Origin: Brachionus rotundiformis
Lineage: Eukaryota > Rotifera > Eurotatoria > Ploima > Brachionidae
Length of the DNA: 12,720 nt
Assembly: GCA_016802295.1 (NCBI GenBank)
Contig: JAESIW010000193.1
Coordinates: 273,885-286,604, forward strand
Direction of reading: 5' to 3'
Numbering within the stretch: position 1 is the first letter of the stretch; the number at the start of each line of letters is the position of its first letter. The position numbers were made by a program, and so were the translations under genes. The notes below the pieces were generated by a model. It worked only from the letters and a program-made list of their open reading frames with translations, made no database searches and was not told the origin of the DNA. Of the stretch, positions 6,914 through 12,720 are shown in pieces.

Positions 6914-6921
6914 CTTATTTT
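6914..6921. repeat. 8-bp target-site duplication, right copy
   Basis: CTTATTTT is identical to 5826-5833 and directly follows the terminal CCC of the right inverted repeat. Confidence 0.9.
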
Positions 6922-7164
6922 TTTCACAATAAGGACAAAGTATTGAATATAGTTAATGAAAATACATAGTGGACGATGAAATGTATTAACACTTAGCAAA
7001 ATATTAAAATATAATTTAATTTTATAATAATTAGGTTTATTTAGAGATATAGCTGTATAACATTGGTTTTAACAAAATTGTCAATCAATTCAATATCTCA
7101 AAATAAAAGCTACAAAAAAATTTAACTTAATTTAATTTATTATTGTTAATTTAAAGATAACTTT

Positions 7165-7262
7165 TTTTAAAAATATAGCATAAAAGAGCTGAGAATTAAT
7201 CAAAAAATAATATGGTATAATAAATATCCTAAAAGATTTATCTATTGATGAATTAGTGATGA
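7165..7262 (-). pseudogene. Short relic of the same type of LINE RT
   Basis: On the minus strand, SFRIFIIPYYFLINSQLFY lines up with FKTFILPYFDYCSTLLCYF of the RT at 2269-3803. The plus-strand DNA also matches patchily (about 2725-2785 against 7165-7230). It is a small, strongly mutated fragment of the RT thumb region. The frame is closed a few codons upstream. Confidence 0.45.
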
Positions 7263-7265
7263 TTG

Positions 7266-7672
7266 AAGCTATTCAAAACAGTTTTAGGATGCTTAACAGA
7301 AATACTTAGTTCGTATCTTTTGTTCTCTTTTAGGCTTTGGTTGAATAAGTTTGTTAAAGTAGCAATATATCTATTGAAGCAAGATATCACCAAATCAAAG
7401 CCATATATAAAATAAATTTTATACATATTTAAATAGTACTATAACAGTACAGTGACAAGTCAATCAATTAAAACAAATTCGATACTCAATTAAGGATTCC
7501 TAAAAATTAATCACAGGTTCATTTAGCAGTTTCAAGATGTTTGTCAGAAAAAATTTTTGGTCATGAAAATTTAAATTTGATCATAAACTTTAATTTGCAT
7601 TGAATTATTTCTTAGCGTTTAAATTATTAGAATTAAATAATTTATTTGATTGAAGTAATTCTAGATATTAAA
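7266..7672. other. Mostly empty A+T-rich stretch
   Basis: I see no gene I can support. A minus-strand frame near 7270-7370 reads NKRYELSISVKHPKTVLN, slightly protein-like, but it has no family match I know and no visible start or splice context. A GATACT-x-ATTAAGGATTCC-like stretch near 7481 resembles one near 5131, perhaps another diverged repeat. Confidence 0.4.
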
Positions 7673-7691
7673 TTTTTTTTTTTTGTAAATA

Positions 7692-7697
7692 TTTAAT
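7692..7697 (-). terminator. Poly(A) signal variant downstream of the nuclease gene
   Basis: TTTAAT on the plus strand gives ATTAAA on the minus strand, about 30 bases after the nuclease stop. A run of twelve A (minus sense, 7684-7673) follows only eight bases later. Confidence 0.45.
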
Positions 7698-7726
7698 TTA
7701 GGAAGTAAGATAAAATATTTTTGGAG

Positions 7727-8473
7727 TTATGAATAATCGCATCCATAAGGAACTTCCCACGAAACTAATTGTTTTTTTAGTTTTTGCTCTTCAGTAAAGT
7801 TGTGCAAAACAAAACCACTCTGTTCTTCGATTTCTTTTATGGACACCAAAAATTTGTCCAAGTTAGAACGAGACGCAGTTGAATCATTAGGCATTATCCA
7901 TGCAATTACATCATTGGTACGAGTGTTCTCAATAATTTTCCAATACAAATCTGGAGTTCGTATGCCATGGGTCTGTTTGAACAGGTCATTCTCCTCATTG
8001 GTACCCATTATTACTCCACCATACACTTTTAAAGTATCAATATCTCTCAAACATTCAACAATTTCTTCTGATTTAAGCCATGAACCACGATTAAGGGTGT
8101 AATATTGTGGATTAATATTGGTCATGTAGTTTGACTCAATGACGGCTTGCTCGGAATAATCTAGATGATTAGCTGGAACCATGTGACCACGATCATAGCC
8201 AGAATTTGAATAGGCTGAACCTGAGAATTGCTGACAATCTTCTGGAATCTCTGGGTCCAATTTGAAAGAAGAACTCCGAGGAAGAGAGCCATTATCTCTT
8301 CCAGTTGTGTAAAAAAATAGAACAGGGATACGTTCTGTGCAATCAACCCAGACTTCAAATAAAGAATATTCACGTCTGAATACAGTTTTAAATGGACTGT
8401 TATTGGTAAAATCAAATTCACTTTGAATAGACCATTGAATTAAAAAAAGAAATGATAAAACTTTAAATAACAT
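7727..8473 (-). CDS. Secreted DNA/RNA non-specific endonuclease (DRGH family)
   Basis: A complete, intronless frame of 248 residues starts at ATG 8473-8471 and ends at TAA. Residues 1-18 form a signal peptide (basic start, FLFLI core), so the enzyme is expected outside the cell or in a vesicle. The endonuclease NS domain covers about 50-215. GYDRGHMVPA places the DRGH motif at 94-97, with His97 the general base. NPQYYTLNRGSW supplies Asn128, the Mg2+ ligand. Glu136, eight residues later, matches the Asn/Glu spacing of Serratia-type nucleases. The domain is followed by a short tail. Four cysteines (45, 80, 141, 245) could form two disulfides. The length suits the family (about 230-280). Likely role: Mg-dependent cleavage of DNA and RNA, for nutrition, defence or clearing extracellular nucleic acid; the choice is inference. 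The family includes EndoG, but the signal peptide argues for the secreted branch. Confidence 0.93.
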   Translation of the reverse strand: MLFKVLSFLFLIQWSIQSEFDFTNNSPFKTVFRREYSLFEVWVDCTERIPVLFFYTTGRDNGSLPRSSSFKLDPEIPEDCQQFSGSAYSNSGYDRGHMVPANHLDYSEQAVIESNYMTNINPQYYTLNRGSWLKSEEIVECLRDIDTLKVYGGVIMGTNEENDLFKQTHGIRTPDLYWKIIENTRTNDVIAWIMPNDSTASRSNLDKFLVSIKEIEEQSGFVLHNFTEEQKLKKQLVSWEVPYGCDYS

Positions 8474-8503
8474 TTTTAAAATTAATTGATAAAAAATTTG
8501 ATT

Positions 8504-8512
8504 CTTTTATAT
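8504..8512 (-). promoter_or_regulatory. Candidate TATA box of the nuclease gene
   Basis: On the minus strand this reads ATATAAAAG, a good TATA consensus, ending about 30 bases before the nuclease ATG. If transcription starts at the usual 25-30 bases downstream, the 5' leader would be only a few bases. A+T-rich background makes chance matches common. Confidence 0.4.
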
Positions 8513-9480
8513 TAGATATTTATTGACTAAATATTATGTTACGAAATAAATATATAATGTCTATTTTAATTTACATGTCTTTAATGTCAATTTTTTAAGT
8601 TTTCATCTCGAAAATATTCTTGAGCCTACATTAATTTAACTATTTTTATCAATTTTGTATTTACATTACGAATTTTAAATTTAATACATTGATATATTTA
8701 TTTATAAAGTAAAAAATAGATCAAGAGATTGATCGTACACAAATCTCAAATCAAACACCTAAATAAACCGAAAGTCTAACTTTATTTAAAAAGGTAATAA
8801 TAGATATTACGGTGGCGATATCATAACTGAAAGGTAAATTTTCAATTCAAATTTATTTGGATGCTACTTATTTTAATTTTTAGGAGGTTATTTTTAGCTA
8901 TTATTCAAAAATGACATTAAAATACTTAAATCTAAAATTTATTAATTAATGTATTCATTTTATTAAAATTTATAAATTTATTGATTTTTGAATTAATTAA
9001 TCTTTAATTTACTATGATAAAGAAAAAACTATCTTTTAAAAATAAAGATTGAAGGGTGATTGAAAAAAATTGGTGCTGATTAAGAGTTGGTATAATATTA
9101 GGATAAAGTGAAAAAACAAAGCTAACCAAACGGTTGAGCAAAGAAAAAGTTATCAAATAGAAAAATGTAATTATCGTTTTTATTATCTGATAGAATATTA
9201 TTATTACATCAAACCTTAACTTGTTACTCTTTTTTTGAAAATAAAATCCTTCAAAAATAATTAAAAAAATAGACTTATTTGTTCTTGTGGATTTGATAAA
9301 AATAATATTTATAAATTAAAGGGTAAATAAGTGAGTAATTTTACTTGGGATGATGGCCCTTAAAATAATGCTGTTTTGCTTTTTTGATAATTACAATTTT
9401 GATTATTTAATTAATAAAACTTTAAGAATCTAATTTTAATCAATTGTTAATCAATAATTTTCATTTTTTAACTTGACTTA
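8513..9480. other. Long A+T-rich stretch without a recognised gene
   Basis: I find no frame, tRNA or clear repeat here. It contains homopolymer-rich A+T sequence and the upstream region of the nuclease gene. From about 9040 the plus strand becomes slightly less A+T-rich (around 9050-9170), which may be the eroded front of the retrotransposon relic that becomes recognisable near 9500. Confidence 0.5.
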
Positions 9481-9499
9481 AATTTTAATTATAAAATTT

Positions 9500-10629
9500 A
9501 AGTTTGTGGTGATGGTAAAACATGACAAATCGCAAGATGATGTTGAAAATTATTGTGGTATTAGATATGAGAGGCTTTGTCGAATCATCAGGTCAACAAA
9601 GTGTATCATATCATCCGAGTAGATTTATCAAAACAAATAAAAAAGACCAAAAACGTTCTGTCTGCTAGTCCAGATTGTGGCAAATTAGTACGGATGTTTT
9701 GATAAGCTATGTTTGAATCTGGCATTGCTGTATAATGCAGTCGAGATTAAGTTTGTTCCAAAAGTAGTGATATTTGCGCAGAAATCAGTCAAAAAGAGCC
9801 CATAAATATGATATAATATGATTTAATAAATAGTTTAAAGACATTAACTAAAGCTAAATTTAAAGCTTTCTTGAGTATGGAAATGAATCCCAAAGACCAA
9901 ACCTCAAGGTTTTGGTTAGGTATTTATAGATTTTTGACCAAGTCTCACACAGAGTATTGATCAAAAAAGTGTTAGAACTATTAAGACACTATGCAAACTG
10001 TTAGCTTATTGGTGTAATAAGAAAATGGATCTTTTATCATTACATGGTGATATCGACTGTTTGGTGAGAAGGGTCGAGGATTGGATGATGGATTTTAATG
10101 TTGATAAATCTAAGTACACATTATTCAACAACAAGTACTTGGATATTAATTTTAAAATGATGAAAAAGATTTAAGTAAGACAGAAATTTTGGTGTAGTGA
10201 TTAGTTCAAATCTGAAATGGGATATGGTACACGATGACTGATTGACATTTTTGTGCTAGAGAAGTTAAAAAATAGGAGCAACAAAATTTCTCAAATCAAA
10301 TTTGTCATATGAGACGAGATTAGAGAAGTTGGAATTCACTACAATGAGAGAGAGAAGAGAAAGTGAGGAGATCTAGTCGAATATTTCAAGATGGTTAAAC
10401 TTAAGTGAATTGGTTCAACCAATATGATGAGCTGTTCTGTTTCAGCGAGTGGCTACTAGGGTACCGACAAAGATGGTCAAATAACTGACGAGAATTAACC
10501 AACGAAGACATTTGATACTTAACAGATTAGAAGACTATTGGAACCTCCTGAAGATTGCCTGCTGAAGTAGCCAAAGTGGATTCTTGTTTAAGAAAATGGT
10601 TTACCAAATCAATTCGTCGCCATAGTTAA
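9500..10629 (+). pseudogene. Decayed CR1/Jockey-like retrotransposon RT
   Basis: Plus-strand RT pieces appear in the correct order, in shifting frames. DDVENYCGIR (about 9537-9566) matches the first RT block (usually NYRGIS). DIDCLVRRVEDWMMDFNVDK (about 10052-10111) is the thumb-side DLxxLxxWxxxWxMxFNxxK block. GVVISSNLKWD (10191-10223) is the LGVxIxxxLKW block. GATKFLKSNLSYETRLEKLE, then FTTMRERRE (about 10275-10360) is the usual ATKxxxxxxYExRLxxLxLxxLxxRR block. RLEDYWNLL and EVAKVDSCLRKWF are the terminal WNxLPxxVVxxxS block, ending with TAA at 10627-10629. Many stops and frameshifts show a long-dead copy. The catalytic ADD block is not recognisable. It is a different lineage from the RT at 2269-3803. 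Confidence 0.8.
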
Positions 10630-10815
10630 TGTCAAAAAGATACAAAAGAGATCCCTGTATGTATTTTCTTTTTGTTGGTTAACCCATCGTAACTTGTTAA
10701 TATTATTAAATAATGAATGAGTAAGTGATTTAATTATCCCTGTCATAGTTATTTTATTTCTTTTTTAAATAAAAGTGGCTTTCAGAAGTATTTAAAATAT
10801 TTTTTTTTCTTAAAA

Positions 10816-10821
10816 TTTATT
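10816..10821 (-). terminator. Poly(A) signal of the lysine-rich protein gene
   Basis: TTTATT on the plus strand gives AATAAA in minus sense, about 50 bases after the TGA of the proposed last exon at 10869. The spacing is suitable and supports that exon, but the hexamer is common in this background. Confidence 0.45.
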
Positions 10822-10868
10822 AAATAAATAAATTTTGAACTAAATAAAGACAATTTTTTAATCTAGCT

Positions 10869-10919
10869 TCATTTCGGTTTAGTTGCTTGTTGTCGATTGA
10901 TTTTGCTAATTTTGTTCAT
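10869..10919 (-). CDS. Proposed last exon of the lysine-rich protein gene
   Basis: A minus-strand stretch ending in TGA (10869-10871) reads MNKISKINRQQATKPK, with codons clearly richer in G+C than the flanks. Upstream it can be extended to about 10946 (NNLTYE) in the same frame. An AG directly before 10919 would join in phase 0 with a donor GTAATT after codon SK (minus sense, about 11150), replacing the A+T-rich end of the longer frame. The basic composition matches the rest of the protein. The splice is inferred, not shown. Confidence 0.35.
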   Translation of the reverse strand: MNKISKINRQQATKPK

Positions 10920-11094
10920 CTCATAAGTTAAATTATTAACTATCATTTTATGATCTAATTGAATTTTTTTATAAAAATGAATGCAAAATATTTCAAATTT
11001 AAATTTAAAAGCATACTTTTTATTTGTTTTAGTTTTTCAATTTTATTGAAATCATTTAAGCCTGAATTTAGCGTATCTATTAATTGCTTTGGCT

Positions 11095-11933
11095 TTAAAA
11101 TCTCCTTTTAAACTTAATTAAATACTTTAAATGGTGGTTTAAAATTACTTTTGATTGCTGCTCTGGTACTTGTTGCAATACAGGAAGCTTTTTTACATTA
11201 GTCTCATCTACAATCCATTCTTCAGATTTTTGTTTCAGCATTTGGAACAATTTGGCACCTTTATTTCCTTTCGAGAGATCGTTTTCTAGCGCTGCAGCCA
11301 AGCACATGGCTGCCTTTGGTGACACTTGAACATTGATGGTATGTTTTGAGTAAAAACGATTTTTCAAATTAGTCTCAATGCTTTCTACTGATTTATCTAT
11401 ATTTTGCTCAACTATCTTTGGCAAAATTTCACAATTAAAACTATCAGTTTCTTTTGGCTCTTCTTGAACTGATGACAAATAATTCCTATCAAATGGACTT
11501 TCTTCATTTGGCTGACAGTCATTGGAATTTTCTTCTGGCAAAAAAGTTTCTTCTTGTTCGGGTTTTAATTTGTCGCTTTGTATATTTGATTTTATTTCCT
11601 TTGGTGGCAAATGTACCAAGCTTTTTTCAGGAGTTTTTGAATGACGTCTAGTTTGACTAGATTTTTTTCTTTCTAAATTTTTATTTTTTTCATATTTTAA
11701 GGTTGTGTTTTCTTTAATCGACCTCAATTTGATATCTTTTTTTGAAGTATTTTTCTTTTTGACTCTTGACTTTCTATTTTTCCTAGGTTCTAAATTAAGA
11801 TTCATTCTCGCATTCTCTTCATGAGAGGAGCTTTTTTTTTTACCATTTTCTTCTTGTCCAAAAAAATGACAGCTTGATAAAAATATGGACAAATAAACTT
11901 ACTTATATTATGTTTCGATGATTCGGAGCCCAT
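11095..11933 (-). CDS. Lysine-rich protein with predicted N-myristoylation, multi-exon
   Basis: Minus strand. Exon 1 is ATG at 11933 to 11903 and reads MGSESSKHNI plus one base. Exon 2 starts at 11852 and stays open to TAA at 11095; a later splice near 11150 is possible. MGSESS fits the MGxxxS N-myristoylation pattern, and a polybasic stretch (RKNRKSRVKKKN) follows within 50 residues, the usual pair for membrane attachment. Residues about 35-85 are Lys/Arg-rich, 105-170 acidic and Ser/Glu-rich, all probably disordered. A compact conserved-looking block follows: VSPKAAMCLAAALEND, then KGAKLFQMLKQKSEEW and IVDE. The GAxLFxxxxxxxxxxxVD pattern distantly recalls synaptopodin-type actin-binding proteins; this is low confidence. 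I do not assign a function. A cortical or cytoskeletal adaptor is one guess. The upstream start is chosen because it gives a GT-AG intron in phase and a real ATG; the longer frame otherwise has only a TTG start. Confidence 0.65.
11853..11902 (-). other. 50-nt intron with a NAGNAG acceptor
   Basis: In minus sense the donor is GTAAGT (11902-11897), a near-perfect consensus. The acceptor follows a T-rich tract and reads ACAAGAAG, giving two tandem AG choices three bases apart. Both keep the frame and differ by one Glu codon. The next AG upstream (ATCAAG near 11875) would break the frame. Confidence 0.6.
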
Positions 11934-12195
11934 TCTAATATATATTGTATTATAGAAAAAGCCAAAAATAACTAGTTAAATTCAAAATTTGGTATACTAT
12001 TAAGAAATCAGATTTTAGCTTTGACATTTATCTATTGATATCTATACCACTATTAAGTTTATGTTTTTTTTTTCAAGTTTGTCTTTAATCTTTTACACGT
12101 ATTAAGACTTAGCAATATCATTAAATTTTTAATTAAAGCTTATATATTATGTAACTTAAAGGGTAATTATGGAAGTGCAGATGCAAACTGGGGCT
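11934..12195. other. Upstream region of the lysine-rich protein gene
   Basis: A+T-rich sequence that should hold the promoter of the minus-strand gene starting at 11933 and the far 3' flank of the astacin gene. An alternating AT stretch near 11939-11948 could act as a TATA element but is too degenerate to call. Nothing else is visible. Confidence 0.4.
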
Positions 12196-12418
12196 CAGCT
12201 TTTAATTTGAGTTAATTATAAATTAGAATCTGGAAATCTGTACTTGAATATTTTCAATTCTTTAAGTATTATATTAATAAATTGTTGAAGTCAAATATTT
12301 TGCAAAATCTCTCATAATAATTTTTTTTTCCAATTCAATCAAAAAATTTAAAATGTCTCTTTGGATGATCCAAAATTATTTGAATTAATTAAATTTTGAA
12401 CATGAACCAAATATTAGC
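12196..12418 (+). repeat. Dispersed repeat, copy 2
   Basis: Same family, order and orientation as 5301-5639, without the foldback block. Its right end overlaps the last codons of the astacin frame (12389-12418). In both copies the minus-strand sequence at that end can read NIWF, so the repeat may descend from the 3' end of a duplicated gene. Confidence 0.7.
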
Positions 12419-12720
12419 CTGTATGAAAATAAATAAACTTGTGATGGTAAAGCTTGCCAAAATTGTAGATTTATTTGCTGTACATTCATAAAATTTCCTT
12501 ATTTCACCAATATCTGTGCTAGTTAGATAAGTTTGATTAAACTTGTTAATTAATTGAACTCCACTCTTAAGAGGAACAATGGTTGGTGAGCCATCAATAG
12601 AAAAAGCGTCTGACTCATAATGCAGTATAGAATCATAATCATAACTAAAGCCTAAATCTTTTCCATCTTGCCTTATTTGAAAATTGCTTTCAACACCACT
12701 CTGAATTTTAGCCCAATTAA
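12389..12720 (-). CDS. Astacin-family zinc metalloprotease, C-terminal part
   Basis: Minus strand, entering from the window edge (first full codon at 12718) and ending at TAA 12389-12391, about 110 residues. It reads NWAKIQSGVESNF, then SYDYDSILHYESDAFSIDG, then PTIVPL, then YLTSTDIGEIRKFYEC. This is the second half of an astacin (M12A) catalytic domain: the YDYxSIMHY Met-turn with the Zn-binding Tyr, the pTI segment, and the closing YxC whose Cys forms a domain disulfide. The zinc motif HExxHxxGxxH lies outside the window. The Met-turn Met is Leu (SILHY), which is unusual. After the domain come about 28 residues, many hydrophobic (TILASFTITSLFIFI), resembling a membrane or GPI-signal tail, though it may be unspliced flank. 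Astacins are normally secreted and activated by pro-peptide removal. No intron is seen in this part. Confidence 0.88.
   Translation of the reverse strand, partial: NWAKIQSGVESNFQIRQDGKDLGFSYDYDSILHYESDAFSIDGSPTIVPLKSGVQLINKFNQTYLTSTDIGEIRKFYECTANKSTILASFTITSLFIFIQANIWFMFKI

Noticed and set aside
7800..8421. Frames at 7800-8102 (plus) and 8161-8421 (minus)
   Set aside because: They are shadows of the complete nuclease gene with DRGH, Asn and Glu in correct spacing.
5834..8473. Bacterial contamination, because ISXO2-type transposase and DRGH nuclease are common in bacteria
   Set aside because: Both families occur in animals. Base composition matches the flanks, no bacterial operon or ribosome binding site is seen, and LINEs and introns surround them.
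11454..11651. Plus-strand open frame of 65 codons
   Set aside because: Antisense to the lysine-rich protein; its Leu/Phe richness is the complement of Lys/Glu codons.
1..12720. tRNA, rRNA or other standard RNA genes
   Set aside because: I searched by eye for tRNA arm patterns and rRNA-like conserved stretches in the few G+C-richer patches and found none that hold together.

Overview
The window is strongly A+T-rich eukaryotic DNA, most likely from a small invertebrate. I favour a rotifer-like animal, but only weakly. Eukaryotic features are short GT-AG introns, AATAAA/ATTAAA signals downstream of genes, several LINE-type reverse transcriptase (RT) remnants, a Merlin/ISXO2-like cut-and-paste transposon and an astacin metalloprotease. 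The ISXO2-type transposase and the DRGH nuclease have bacterial relatives, but their settings here are not bacterial.

Layout. Positions 1-2111 are bracketed by an inverted repeat of at least 50 bp. Inside lie minus-strand coding relics I cannot name, the 3' end of an RTE-like retrotransposon (about 732-1000) and a locally G+C-rich patch with a repeated phrase (1142-1265). A 5'-truncated CR1/L2/Jockey-like LINE (2119-3803, minus) with an open RT frame follows. It sits exactly between two identical 71-bp direct repeats, best read as an unusually long target-site duplication. Positions 4125-4529 (minus) hold a broken two-exon coding unit: a coiled coil followed by a BEN-like segment. Next is a plus-strand RT relic (about 4590-5043), then a dispersed repeat (5301-5639) interrupted by a short foldback.

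Positions 5834-6913 form a complete, internally deleted Merlin-like transposon: perfect 57-bp terminal inverted repeats, a perfect 8-bp target duplication and a transposase that has lost two of its three catalytic residues. A small RT relic lies near 7160-7265. Positions 7727-8473 (minus) carry the best complete gene, an intronless secreted DNA/RNA non-specific endonuclease with all expected catalytic residues. Positions 8513-9480 appear empty. A decayed CR1-like RT occupies about 9500-10629 (plus).

Positions 10869-11933 (minus) carry a multi-exon gene for a lysine-rich protein with a predicted N-myristoylation start and a 50-nt first intron. The right edge (12389-12720, minus) is the C-terminal part of an astacin protease with an altered Met-turn. 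Its last codons fall inside the second copy of the dispersed repeat.

The host genes (nuclease, lysine-rich protein, astacin) show no sign of acting in one pathway. They are islands in transposon-rich sequence. Nuclease and astacin are both expected to be secreted or extracellular. The strongest unusual signals are the 71-bp duplication around the LINE, the regularly spaced TGGACAATT sites in the Merlin-like element, the Leu-for-Met change in the astacin Met-turn and the small-exon genes at 4125-4529 and 10869-11933.
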